Of a stretch of 32,885 nt of DNA, positions 22,890 through 30,836 are shown piece after piece; position 1 is the first letter of the stretch; each line of letters begins with the position of its first letter. The position numbers were made by a program, and so were the translations under genes. Where the stretch lies: NCBI RefSeq assembly GCF_000518885.1, contig NZ_KI912519.1:1-32885 (forward strand), written 5' to 3'. The notes below the pieces were generated by a model that saw only the letters and a list, made by a program, of their open reading frames with translations, did not search any database and was not told the origin of the DNA. This stretch comes from Bacillus sp. J33 (GTDB lineage: Bacteria > Bacillota > Bacilli > Bacillales > Cytobacillaceae).

Positions 22890-24417
22890 GGTTTTCGCCT
22901 CCCGCTTCCTTCCGTTTAGAACCGGCCATCAATAAACCTAATTCTTGTTCAGTTGTTTCTTTCGGATTCACTACTGCTACAATTTCACCCTCATAAATAA
23001 CTGCAATTCTATCGCTGACATTCATAATTTCATCCAATTCGAATGAAATAAGCAGAACAGCTTTCCCATTGTCACGCTGTTCAATCAGGCGCTTATGAAT
23101 ATATTCAATAGCCCCGACATCCAACCCTCGTGTCGGCTGAGCGGCAATGAGCAAATCTGGGTCACGGTCAATTTCACGTCCGATGATTGCTTTTTGCTGG
23201 TTACCGCCAGACAGCGCTCTCGCTAGCGTATATTCGCTGGGTGTTCTCACATCAAATTCCTTGATTAGCGTCTTAGCTTTTCTGTAGATTTCTTTAAAAT
23301 TCAGGACGCCGCTCTTTGAGAAAGGAGATTTGTAATAGGTTTGAAGAACCATATTTTCCCCAATCGGAAAATCAAGGACAAGCCCATGCTTATGGCGGTC
23401 CTGAGGAATATGGCCTACTCCGGATTCCGTAACTTTTCGCGGAACCAAATTCATGATTTCTTTGCCGTTCAACTTGATTGAACCGCTTTCAGACTTTCTC
23501 AGCCCTGTAATAGCTTCGATTAATTCCGTCTGTCCGTTGCCGTCAACACCAGCGATGCCAACAATCTCTCCTGCTCTTACTTGCAGGCTTAAGTTATTAA
23601 TGACACCGAGTCCGCGGGAGTCTTTTACTTTTAAACCCTTGATATCCAATACATTCTGCTGCGGTTTGGATTCCGTTTTATCAGTTTTAAATGTAACTTC
23701 CCTGCCTACCATTAAGCTCGCAAGCTCATTTGGATTAGTCTCGCTGACATTGACTGTCCCGATCCCGACACCTTTGCGGATAACCGTTACCCGGTCACAC
23801 ACTTCCATAATTTCTTTCAATTTATGAGTGATAAGGATTATGGACTTCCCTTCTTTAATAAGGGTTTTCATTATCTGGATAAGTTCCTTAATTTCCTGGG
23901 GTGTCAGAACAGCTGTAGGCTCATCGAAAATTAGAATCTCTGCTCCTCGGTATAAGGTCTTGAGAATCTCTACCCTCTGCTGCATACCTACAGAAATATC
24001 TGAAATTTTTGCCTGTGGATCTACAGCAAGGCCGTATCTCTCTGAAATCTCTCTAACTTCATTTTCGGCCTTTTTAATATCTATTTTTCCGCCTTTAGTT
24101 GTTTCTTTTCCTAGAATGATATTTTCTGTGACAGTAAAGCGGTCTACTAGCATAAAATGCTGATGGACCATCCCGATGCCTAAATCGTTTGCCACATTTG
24201 GATCTGTAATGCGCACCGGTTTGCCTTTCACCTTTATTTCACCCTTTTCCGGCTGGTATAAGCCAAAAAGGACATTCATAAGTGTTGATTTGCCCGCACC
24301 GTTTTCTCCAAGCAATGCATGGATTTCACCTGGTTTCAGCTGAAGCGTGATATTGTCATTTGCTACAATCCCAGGGAACTCTTTGCGAATGTTGAGCATT
24401 TCAATAACATAATCCAT
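22882..24417 (-). CDS. nupO: Nucleoside ABC transporter ATPase with two ATP-binding domains (NupO/YufO type)
   Basis: The 511-aa protein has two fused ABC domains, as in sugar and nucleoside importers. The first has Walker A GENGAGKST (about 34-42), signature SVGMQQRVEIL and Walker B EILIFDEPTAVL. The second has a degenerate Walker A GVDGNGQTEL (about 288-297), signature LSGGNQQKAI and DLLIAAQPTRGLDVG, so the second site probably does not hydrolyse normally. The frame begins with a GTG three codons earlier, but that overlaps AAGGAG; I prefer the ATG at 24417. A hairpin with a T-run lies between this gene and the lipoprotein gene, suggesting lower expression than the binding protein. Confidence 0.9.
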   Translation of the reverse strand: MDYVIEMLNIRKEFPGIVANDNITLQLKPGEIHALLGENGAGKSTLMNVLFGLYQPEKGEIKVKGKPVRITDPNVANDLGIGMVHQHFMLVDRFTVTENIILGKETTKGGKIDIKKAENEVREISERYGLAVDPQAKISDISVGMQQRVEILKTLYRGAEILIFDEPTAVLTPQEIKELIQIMKTLIKEGKSIILITHKLKEIMEVCDRVTVIRKGVGIGTVNVSETNPNELASLMVGREVTFKTDKTESKPQQNVLDIKGLKVKDSRGLGVINNLSLQVRAGEIVGIAGVDGNGQTELIEAITGLRKSESGSIKLNGKEIMNLVPRKVTESGVGHIPQDRHKHGLVLDFPIGENMVLQTYYKSPFSKSGVLNFKEIYRKAKTLIKEFDVRTPSEYTLARALSGGNQQKAIIGREIDRDPDLLIAAQPTRGLDVGAIEYIHKRLIEQRDNGKAVLLISFELDEIMNVSDRIAVIYEGEIVAVVNPKETTEQELGLLMAGSKRKEAGGENHV

Positions 24418-24464
24418 TTGTTTCACTCCTTGCTCAAAATAAAAAGGAAATCATTAGTAGTAAG

Positions 24465-24475
24465 AGGTCAGACCT
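24465..24475. promoter_or_regulatory. Palindrome AGGTCAGACCT, possible GntR-family site
   Basis: The 11-bp sequence is a perfect palindrome and fits the GTNNNAC core found for FadR-type GntR regulators; HutC-type sites are usually similar (GGTC..GACC). It is about 50 bp upstream of nupO. The 8-mer TCAGACCT also occurs in the dyad upstream of ymfC (26710-26717). Confidence 0.35.
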
Positions 24476-24613
24476 TGGAAATTCTTAGAAAAACCTGGCT
24501 GACAGCCAAGCTTATCTATTTAACAAAGAATATATTAGAAATCATGACTAAAGCATTAAAACTCTAAGTGAAAAGCAGAAACCGTTCTGCATTTCAATTA
24601 AACTTTTAACCTC

Positions 24614-24656
24614 TAAAAAAGGAATAAGAGGCCGCAGTGCAACCTGCTTATTCCTT
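24614..24656 (-). terminator. Hairpin between nupN and nupO, attenuating terminator
   Basis: On the minus strand AAGGAATAAG pairs with CTTATTCCTT, and GGTTGC with GCGGCC inside it, giving a long stem followed by TTTT. It lies between the binding protein and the rest of the transporter and would raise the ratio of lipoprotein to membrane complex, as in many ABC importers. Confidence 0.75.
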
Positions 24657-24699
24657 CCAAAGTATATAAGAATGCAATATCGCTTCCTGCAGCGACATT

Positions 24700-24764
24700 G
24701 TGTCTAGCTCCAGGCACCATCTGCTCGAGGCCTTAAACCGATAAGCAGGCGCTTTCCGCTTTTC
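24700..24764 (-). repeat. Intergenic repeat following the nupN stop
   Basis: On the minus strand it starts GAAAAGCGGAAAGCGCCTGC two bases past the stop codon and ends CTGGAGCTAGACAC. I recall repeats with these ends (GAAAAGCG...GGCGC...GAGCTAGACA) as widespread in Bacillus intergenic DNA, often just behind a stop codon. A partly similar tract (GAAAAATGCAGGCGCCTTGT, 30719-30770) lies downstream of rnjB on the plus strand. Confidence 0.55.
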
Positions 24765-24766
24765 TA

Positions 24767-25873
24767 TTATTCAGCTGAGAATGAAGCTAACTCATCTTTA
24801 GTAGATGGAACAGTTAATTCACCGTTCTTGATCTTTTCTTGCCATTCTTTAACAGCAGCTTCGATGTCTGCTTTAGTGGATACTTCATCGTTGATTGGAG
24901 CAAGGCCTACTCCATCTTCAGCCAAGCCGTAAGTAGTTGTTTCTCCGCCAGGGAAATTGCCTTCTTTTGCTTTTGTAGAAAGGTCCTTAACAGCATTGTC
25001 AACGCGCTTAAGAGCAGAAGTGATGATGACATTATGCTCTTTTCCGTCGATTTCAACTACACCTTCAGCAGTCTGATCGGAATCAACACCAATTGCCCAG
25101 ATTTCTCTTGATGGGTCTTTCTTCTTAAGGTCACGAGCTTCTTTGAATAGGCCGTTACCAGTTCCGCCAGCAGCGTGGAAGATCACGTCAACGCCAGAAG
25201 AGTACATTTTGGAAGCAATTGTTTGTCCAAGTTCAGCTTTATCAAATGCACCAGCGTATTGAACTTCAACTTTAATATCAGGATTTACCGCTTGAACACC
25301 AGCAAGGAATCCAGATTCAAAACGCTCAATAACCGGGATTTCCATACCGCCGATGAAACCGATTTTATTGGCTTTAGTAGCTTTTGCTGCAGCAACACCT
25401 GCAAGGAATGCTGCTTCTTGTTCTTTGAACATGATGCTTGCTACGTTTGGCTGATCAACAACAGCATCCACGATACCAAAGTGAGAATCCTTTTGCTGCT
25501 GGGCAATTTCATCAATTGCACCTTCCATCAAGAATCCGATACCGAATACCAGATCGAAATCTTGGCGTGCTAGAGTATTAAGGTTAGTTGAGTAGTCAGC
25601 GTCAGACTGTGATTGCAAGTAGTCAAATCCGCCCTTCCCTTTTTCAAGTCCATTTTCTTCACCAAATGCCTGTAAACCTTCCCAGGCAGATTGGTTAAAT
25701 GATTTATCATCTACACCGCCTACATCAGTTACCATTGCTACAGAGAATGCTTTTTCTTTTTCGTCTTCGCCAGCTGCTCCTCCGCCATTTTCTTCACTTT
25801 TGCCGCAAGCACCTAAAAGTGTTCCAGCTGCAAGTACTAATGATAGCGCCAATCCAAATTTACGCTTTTTCAA
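24767..25873 (-). CDS. nupN: BMP-family nucleoside-binding lipoprotein (NupN/YufN type)
   Basis: The 368-aa basic membrane protein (BMP/PnrA) family lipoprotein is the substrate-binding part of the importer. It has an N-terminal signal ([20 protein letters not shown]) and lipobox LGAC with C23, followed by a polar linker ([18 protein letters not shown]). The binding fold has [20 protein letters not shown] (about 45-64), [31 protein letters not shown] and [13 protein letters not shown], all typical for purine-nucleoside binders. A TTG start (25873) is served by AGGGGGTACC. It follows the GntR gene by 76 bp without a terminator. The class is clear, the ligand inferred. Confidence 0.9.
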   Translation of the reverse strand: MKKRKFGLALSLVLAAGTLLGACGKSEENGGGAAGEDEKEKAFSVAMVTDVGGVDDKSFNQSAWEGLQAFGEENGLEKGKGGFDYLQSQSDADYSTNLNTLARQDFDLVFGIGFLMEGAIDEIAQQQKDSHFGIVDAVVDQPNVASIMFKEQEAAFLAGVAAAKATKANKIGFIGGMEIPVIERFESGFLAGVQAVNPDIKVEVQYAGAFDKAELGQTIASKMYSSGVDVIFHAAGGTGNGLFKEARDLKKKDPSREIWAIGVDSDQTAEGVVEIDGKEHNVIITSALKRVDNAVKDLSTKAKEGNFPGGETTTYGLAEDGVGLAPINDEVSTKADIEAAVKEWQEKIKNGELTVPSTKDELASFSAE

Positions 25874-25912
25874 GGTTGGTACCCCCTAAGAAATTGTTTT
25901 TGCATTAGCGGA

Positions 25913-25931
25913 ATGAAAATTTCATTTTCAT
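25913..25931. promoter_or_regulatory. Palindrome ATGAAAAT-TTC-ATTTTCAT upstream of nupN
   Basis: The arms ATGAAAAT (25913-25920) and ATTTTCAT (25924-25931) are perfectly complementary around TTC. It lies 40 bp upstream of the nupN start. It could be an operator; the AATTTTC part resembles half a CodY box, and nup genes are CodY targets in B. subtilis, but the second half does not fit. Confidence 0.4.
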
Positions 25932-25949
25932 GCTCACAAAAACATTTAA

Positions 25950-26675
25950 TTAAATCCGTTTTCTGAGAACATGGAAACTGAACTTATCAGCTCTGAAATA
26001 ATTGACCGAATAAAGAATCGGATTATCCGCTTCATCGAAATGCATCTGCTTTAGAACTAGCAAGGCAGTTTCGGGATCACATTCCAGAATCGGGGAAATT
26101 TTCTCATGATAGCCAATTGGCTCGATTTGGGCTACGGCGTATGTAATTTTCCGGTTGGCTTCCTCTTCCAGCATGTTGAAAATTGATTCTTGTTCATGCG
26201 AAAAAGTATCTGGAAGAATATTCTCTGGAACTTTGTCCACACAATATACAACCGGTTCACCATTGGCCGTTCTAACCCTTTCAATCACAGCAATTTCCTG
26301 GTCTGGTGAGCATGAAAAACGGCGGATATCATCTTCAGTCGGTCCTATTGCCACTGAGCTTAAGAAAATGGTTCCCGGCTTCATGCCAGCCTGCAAAATC
26401 ATATTCGTCACGCTATTAAGCTGTTCAATGCCTGATGTAAACAGCGGCTTTGCATTTACAAATGTCCCTACCCCGTGGCGGCGGATAATCACATTTTCTT
26501 CTTCAAGAATGCGCAGCGCCTCCCTTAGTGTAGCTCTGCTGACACCAAGCTGCTTTGCAAGATCAAATTCGGATGGAAGCTTTTCTTTTTCTTTATAAAC
26601 CCCATCTTCAATATCTTGCTTTAATCGATCGATGACTTGCAAATATAAATGCCGGTTATCTGACTTAATAGACAT
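25950..26675 (-). CDS. ymfC: GntR/HutC-family transcriptional regulator (YmfC-like)
   Basis: The 241-aa regulator has an N-terminal winged helix (about 10-75: [60 protein letters not shown]) and a C-terminal UTRA ligand-binding domain (about 95-240; [49 protein letters not shown]). HutC-type proteins respond to small metabolites such as sugars, amino acids or nucleosides. In B. subtilis YmfC adjoins an unrelated exporter gene; here it lies 76 bp ahead of the nup transporter and probably controls it. A dyad (26706-26723) lies in its own leader, suggesting autoregulation. The ATG at 26675 follows GTTGGAGGAACCTGC. Confidence 0.88.
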   Translation of the reverse strand: MSIKSDNRHLYLQVIDRLKQDIEDGVYKEKEKLPSEFDLAKQLGVSRATLREALRILEEENVIIRRHGVGTFVNAKPLFTSGIEQLNSVTNMILQAGMKPGTIFLSSVAIGPTEDDIRRFSCSPDQEIAVIERVRTANGEPVVYCVDKVPENILPDTFSHEQESIFNMLEEEANRKITYAVAQIEPIGYHEKISPILECDPETALLVLKQMHFDEADNPILYSVNYFRADKFSFHVLRKRI

Positions 26676-26705
26676 GCAGGTTCCTCCAACTTAAGTTCTC
26701 AAAAG

Positions 26706-26723
26706 ACATCAGACCTCTGATGT
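26706..26723. promoter_or_regulatory. Dyad in the ymfC leader, possible autoregulatory operator
   Basis: ACATCAGA (26706-26713) and TCTGATGT (26716-26723) are perfect 8-bp arms around CC. With TATAGT (26749-26754, minus strand) as the -10, it would lie about 20-35 bases into the transcript. It shares TCAGACCT with the palindrome ahead of nupO. Confidence 0.45.
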
Positions 26724-26856
26724 TCAATCATTCCTACTAATCGAAAATACTATAACACTTTTTACCCAATAAAGAAATAGAATTTCATGAATTTGTCGAA
26801 AAAAGGTGAAAACAAAAATATTGTTGCAATTCCCTTGCCTATCAATTCTTTTTTTC

Positions 26857-26865
26857 TGGTATAAT
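26857..26865 (+). promoter_or_regulatory. Extended -10 element on the plus strand
   Basis: TGGTATAAT is a perfect extended -10. TTGCCT (26835-26840) lies 19 bp upstream of TATAAT, a longer gap than usual. If active it would make a plus-strand RNA of about 200 nt up to the hairpin at 27057-27078, opposite to all genes here. Confidence 0.4.
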
Positions 26866-27050
26866 ACTCAATCGAAAACGATTACATTGATTTATTTTGC
26901 CAAAAAACCTGTTTTTAGCACCGCTTGCTTTCTGTGGGATGGAAGTACCATACCTCTTTCAATTTATGTAAGCGATTTTAATAGTATGGCATACTTTTTC
27001 GGTCCTGTTTTTTTAAACCCGCTAAACTGGTAAAAATCTCATCATCATAA

Positions 27051-27078
27051 AGAAAAATGGCCGTCCAAAGACGGCCAT
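27051..27078 (-). terminator. Intrinsic terminator after spoIIIE
   Basis: On the minus strand ATGGCCGTC and GACGGCCAT form a perfect stem around TTTG, followed by TTTTCTTT. It is about 75 bp past the spoIIIE stop. Confidence 0.92.
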
Positions 27079-27151
27079 CTTAAAATTATGTTACTCTGAT
27101 TCATATATAAAATCCTATTGATTTCCATTCCAATCAACTTTGCCAAAGTCA

Positions 27152-29491
27152 TTAAGAACTTGCTTCCTCAGAAGGTTTGCCCTGCAGCACTGCACGGGGC
27201 TTGCTTCCTTCATATGGCCCTACTATGCCTCTGGCTTCCATTTCATCGATCAGCCTGGCAGCTCTGGTATAGCCAATTCTAAATCTCCTCTGAAGCATAG
27301 AGACAGAAGCTGTTTGCATTTCCAAAATAAGTTCAACAGCTTCATCATATAAATCATCATCCACTTCGCCTGTAGCTTCAGGGATGTCCTCCGGAATCAT
27401 CTCTTCCTGGTATTGTGCTTTTTGCTGTCCAATGACAAAATCTACAACTTCCTCAACCTCATCATCTGATAAAAAGGCCCCCTGAACACGAACTGGCTTT
27501 GAAGCTCCAACCGGCAGGAAGAGCATATCTCCTCTTCCCAGGAGCTTTTCCGCTCCGCCCATATCCAAAATCGTTCTTGAATCGGTCATGGATGAAACAG
27601 CAAAGGCAATCCTTGAAGGAATATTGGCTTTAATCACACCTGTAATAACGTCTACAGAAGGACGCTGAGTCGCTATAATCAAATGAATGCCGGCAGCACG
27701 CGCCATTTGCGCAAGGCGGGTAATTGCATCCTCAACATCAGACGAAGCTACCATCATCAAGTCTGCAAGCTCATCCACAATAACGACAATATATGGAAGC
27801 AGGGGCTGCTGGGCTTCCTCCTCGGCATTATGCCTTTTCACATACTCATTGTAGCCTTCAATATTTCTCGTGCCTGTATGGGAGAAAAGCTCATAGCGTC
27901 TTTCCATTTCACTGACAACCTTCTGCAAAGCCTGTGCTGCTTTCTTAGGGTTTGTGACAACCGGTGCCAGCAAATGAGGGACCCCATTGTATACATTTAA
28001 CTCAACCATTTTAGGATCAATCATCATTAGTTTTACTTCATGCGGCTTTGCCCTCATCAGGATGCTAGTAATAATTCCATTAATACAGACACTCTTACCG
28101 CTCCCTGTCGCACCGGCAACAAGCAAATGAGGCATTTTATTCAATTCGGCAAGTACTGCTTCACCTGTAATATCACGCCCAAGACCGATCAGCAGCTTGG
28201 AATCTGGCTTGTCATTTTGTTTGGATTCGATAACTTCCCTTAAAGAAACCATCGCTACCTCTGAGTTTGGAACCTCAATACCGATTGCTGACTTCCCTGG
28301 GATAGGAGCTTCTATCCTGATATCTTTTGCTGCAAGCGCAAGGGCCAAGTCATCATTTAGGCTGACGATTTTGCTCACTTTCACGCCAACATCAGGATGC
28401 ACTTCATACTTCGTTACAGCCGGCCCCAGATGGACCTGCGTCACTCTCGCCTTAACGCCAAAGCTTTGGAAAGTTCTCTCAAGCTTTGCAGCATTGGCAT
28501 GGATCAACTCGTACTCACCGCTTTGATCTGTCTGCCTTGGCAATTTTAGCAGTCTAATAGGAGGCAGTTCGTAATCCTTATTCTCCACCTCTGTAAACGT
28601 AATCGGAGGTGCGTTTTCCTCGTCAGGCTCAACGTCTGCTGCATCCTGTGCAGGTTCCGGACTCTCAGCTGCCTGCGGCTCCTCCTGATAGGCCCTTTCG
28701 GCAAAGCTTGAGATAATAGGCTCTGGCACCGGTTCTGCAGCTGTTCCTGAAGAATTGTTAATAGTAATAACAGTCTCTGTCTCTTCTTCCTGTGCTTGGG
28801 CTTGGTCCTCTTCTCTTCGCGCACGCCTTTCTTCACGCTTTTCTCTGCTCTTTTGACTCCATTCTTTTATGTCATTAACAAAACCAGTCCACTGCTTCTT
28901 GCAGAAATTTAGAATCGCAGCCATCATTTTACCGGCGGCATCTCCGAATGTTTTGCCTGTAATCAGGACAAAACCGATTATGATCAGTAAAAAAGCAACG
29001 ATTTTGGAGCCAGCTTCATCAAATAGATAGTAGAATAATGCAAAAAGAATGGCCCCGATCATTCCGCCGCCTAAATCAGTAGTACTTGTTTCGCCCCTTA
29101 CTTCCATGCGAAAAAGCTCCCATGTGTTGGCTATTACACTTGGATCATCAAATTTTCCGCCATTTGAAAGCAGCTGGAATAGTGTGACATGGCTCAATAA
29201 CAGCAATGAACCTATAAGTAAATATGTACCGATTAATTTGGTATGAAACAAAGAGGGAAGTGCCCTCTTCCACATAAGATAGCCTGCAAAGATGACTAAT
29301 CCTATTAAGCTGAGCATGTACCATTCGCCCATAAAAAATCTGAAAAATAGAACAGTTGCTTTGCCGACAGCACCCAGCTTAGCCATTGATATAACAGCAA
29401 GCGCCAGCATAACAAGCGCAATCAATTCAAATTTCATCGTTCGTTTCAATGTTTCATTTTTTTTAGACTTTCTTCTCTTTTTTTTGGCCAT
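27152..29491 (-). CDS. spoIIIE: DNA translocase SpoIIIE (FtsK family)
   Basis: SpoIIIE pumps the chromosome into the forespore and clears DNA from closing septa. The 779-aa protein has four N-terminal membrane segments (about 20-180; [40 protein letters not shown]). A charged linker (about 205-310, R/E/Q-rich, then acidic) leads to a RecA-like motor with Walker [11 protein letters not shown] (about 459-468), Walker [15 protein letters not shown] and [12 protein letters not shown]. The C-terminal gamma winged helix (about 700-765, [20 protein letters not shown]) reads the SRS orientation sites. AAGGTGATAAA precedes the ATG. It lies downstream of tepA-ylzJ, as in B. subtilis, but a terminator after ylzJ separates them. 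Confidence 0.96.
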   Translation of the reverse strand: MAKKKRRKSKKNETLKRTMKFELIALVMLALAVISMAKLGAVGKATVLFFRFFMGEWYMLSLIGLVIFAGYLMWKRALPSLFHTKLIGTYLLIGSLLLLSHVTLFQLLSNGGKFDDPSVIANTWELFRMEVRGETSTTDLGGGMIGAILFALFYYLFDEAGSKIVAFLLIIIGFVLITGKTFGDAAGKMMAAILNFCKKQWTGFVNDIKEWSQKSREKREERRARREEDQAQAQEEETETVITINNSSGTAAEPVPEPIISSFAERAYQEEPQAAESPEPAQDAADVEPDEENAPPITFTEVENKDYELPPIRLLKLPRQTDQSGEYELIHANAAKLERTFQSFGVKARVTQVHLGPAVTKYEVHPDVGVKVSKIVSLNDDLALALAAKDIRIEAPIPGKSAIGIEVPNSEVAMVSLREVIESKQNDKPDSKLLIGLGRDITGEAVLAELNKMPHLLVAGATGSGKSVCINGIITSILMRAKPHEVKLMMIDPKMVELNVYNGVPHLLAPVVTNPKKAAQALQKVVSEMERRYELFSHTGTRNIEGYNEYVKRHNAEEEAQQPLLPYIVVIVDELADLMMVASSDVEDAITRLAQMARAAGIHLIIATQRPSVDVITGVIKANIPSRIAFAVSSMTDSRTILDMGGAEKLLGRGDMLFLPVGASKPVRVQGAFLSDDEVEEVVDFVIGQQKAQYQEEMIPEDIPEATGEVDDDLYDEAVELILEMQTASVSMLQRRFRIGYTRAARLIDEMEARGIVGPYEGSKPRAVLQGKPSEEASS

Positions 29492-29563
29492 TTTATCACC
29501 TTATCATTGTTCTTATTATCAGCATCATCAAAATTCAATTATGTAATACGTACTTGCTGGCTA

Positions 29564-29597
29564 TGAAAGAAGAAGCAGCCATTTTTTGGCTGCTTCT
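29564..29597 (-). terminator. Intrinsic terminator after ylzJ
   Basis: On the minus strand AGAAGCAGCC and GGCTGCTTCT form a perfect stem, followed by TCTTTCATAG. It lies 66 bp past the ylzJ stop and ahead of spoIIIE. Confidence 0.82.
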
Positions 29598-29662
29598 AAA
29601 GCTACTTTTATTATATCACAATGGCACTTGGGAAGGTTATGATAAATCATTAAAAGGTGTTA

Positions 29663-29884
29663 TCAGCTTAGCTGTGACAAAGTAATCATGGACCCAGGAG
29701 TATACCTATCATCCATATAATGGGCAGGGTCGCTGCTCATTACCCTTAATATACGGCATTCCTGCCCTGTATTCATTTCCACAAGAAGAGGAATCCCTTC
29801 ATAAGAGACAATCTTTTGTTTCCCAAATTCATCATTCTCATTTTGGTAAATCAGTTCCTGCGGCATCATTGTATATAAGATCAT
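29663..29884 (-). CDS. ylzJ: YlzJ-like small protein
   Basis: The 73-aa protein of unknown function is conserved between tepA and spoIIIE in Bacillus ([20 protein letters not shown] at the start; [32 protein letters not shown]). It has no membrane segment or known motif. The ATG overlaps the tepA stop (ATGA), so it is translated with tepA. Its position next to spore genes hints at a sporulation role, which is inference only. Confidence 0.87.
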   Translation of the reverse strand: MILYTMMPQELIYQNENDEFGKQKIVSYEGIPLLVEMNTGQECRILRVMSSDPAHYMDDRYTPGSMITLSQLS

Positions 29885-30633
29885 TGTACAATCACTTCAT
29901 CTTTTTTCTTATTCATATCGATCAGCTCATTCAGCTTTGAAAGTGCAGGCCCTACACCGCCTACTTCATCAATAAGGCCGTATTCCACGGCATCTTTTCC
30001 AACCACATTCGTGCCAATATCCCTGGTTAGGTTCCCTTTATCAAACATCAGATCTTTAAATTTCTGTTCAGAAACATTTGAATGCTTGGTTACAAAATTA
30101 ATCACTCGATCTTGCATTTTATCCATATATTCAAACGTTTGAGGAACCCCAATCACAAGACCAGTCAGCCTGATCGGATGGATGGTCATTGTCGCTGTTT
30201 CTGCTATAAATGAATAATCGCATGACACAGCAATTGGCACTCCAATTGAATGACCTCCTCCAAGAACAATGGAGACTGTTGGCTTGGATAAGGACGCAAG
30301 CATTTCAGAAATTGCCAGCCCTGCTTCCACGTCCCCGCCTACAGTATTTAAAATAACAAGGAGCCCTTCAATTTTAGGGTTTTGCTCAATTGCCACAATT
30401 TGAGGAATCAAATGCTCATATTTTGTGGTTTTATTCTGCGGAGGGAGCTGAAGATGCCCCTCAACTTGCCCCACAATCGTTAGGCAGTGCACCTTGGAAT
30501 CCTGTGACAGCTGCGGCACATTTGTTTGGCCAAGCTGCTGAATTTTCTCCATAAGGCCTGACGGCTTATCTTCTTTCGGCTGTTCTTGCCCTTCTCCGCC
30601 TTGAGTGCGGTCATTTTTTATATCGTTTTCCAT
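29881..30633 (-). CDS. tepA: TepA (YmfB), ClpP-like translocation-enhancing serine peptidase
   Basis: The 250-aa ClpP/crotonase-fold peptidase resembles ClpP but is cytoplasmic and sporulation-linked; in B. subtilis TepA degrades small acid-soluble spore proteins (SASP) during spore outgrowth and was first described in protein export. The oxyanion and nucleophile region is [18 protein letters not shown] and [13 protein letters not shown] (Ser near 131), and the likely catalytic His lies in [11 protein letters not shown]. The N-terminal 45 residues are charged and disordered. The ATG at 30633 is chosen since GGGAGAAATAAGG precedes it; the frame opens 19 codons earlier. It overlaps ylzJ by 4 bp. 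Confidence 0.9.
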   Translation of the reverse strand: MENDIKNDRTQGGEGQEQPKEDKPSGLMEKIQQLGQTNVPQLSQDSKVHCLTIVGQVEGHLQLPPQNKTTKYEHLIPQIVAIEQNPKIEGLLVILNTVGGDVEAGLAISEMLASLSKPTVSIVLGGGHSIGVPIAVSCDYSFIAETATMTIHPIRLTGLVIGVPQTFEYMDKMQDRVINFVTKHSNVSEQKFKDLMFDKGNLTRDIGTNVVGKDAVEYGLIDEVGGVGPALSKLNELIDMNKKKDEVIVQ

Positions 30634-30718
30634 CCTTATTTCTCCCTTCAAGCAATATATTGTTAGTATGAACGTTGGATAGTTTTTCATGCGCTATATT
30701 GTTTGAAGAGAATGGGAA

Positions 30719-30770
30719 GAAAAATGCAGGCGCCTTGTCCGTCACCGACACCTTGAGGGGGCAGGCGCTG
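30719..30770 (+). repeat. GCAGGCGC-type intergenic repeat
   Basis: The tract contains GCAGGCGC twice (30726-30733 and near 30761-30768) around a GC-rich centre (GTCACCGACACC). It begins GAAAAATGCAGGCGCCTTGT, similar to the repeat after nupN. Assignment to the same family is tentative. Confidence 0.4.
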
Positions 30771-30796
30771 AATAGGTAATTGAAGGAGTACGAAGT

Positions 30797-30824
30797 AAAA
30801 AAACAGCCCGGCACCTGCCGAGCT
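30797..30824 (-). terminator. Intrinsic terminator after rnjB
   Basis: On the minus strand AGCTCGGCA and TGCCGGGCT pair (one wobble) around GG, followed by GTTTTTTTAC. It lies a few bases past the rnjB stop. Confidence 0.88.
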
Positions 30825-30836
30825 GCATTTATGGCA

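Larger units (their letters stand above)
24418..24766. other. Intergenic region between nupN and nupO
   Basis: 349 bp within the transport operon. It contains a repeat directly after the nupN stop (24700-24764), a strong hairpin with a T-run (24614-24656) and an 11-bp palindrome AGGTCAGACCT (24465-24475). No gene was found; the plus-strand frame at 24319-24567 is antisense to nupO and not credible. Confidence 0.6.
26676..27151. other. Intergenic region between spoIIIE and ymfC
   Basis: 476 bp. It holds the spoIIIE terminator (27051-27078), a dyad (26706-26723) and -10 (ACTATA on the plus strand, 26749-26754) of the ymfC promoter region. On the plus strand there is an extended -10 TGGTATAAT (26857-26865). 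I see no credible gene; a 75-codon plus-strand frame (26806-27033) starts upstream of that promoter and has no ribosome site. Confidence 0.55.

Noticed and set aside
26806..27033. 75-codon plus-strand frame next to the extended -10
   Set aside because: It starts about 55 bp upstream of the promoter, has no ribosome site, and its sequence shows no recognisable protein features.
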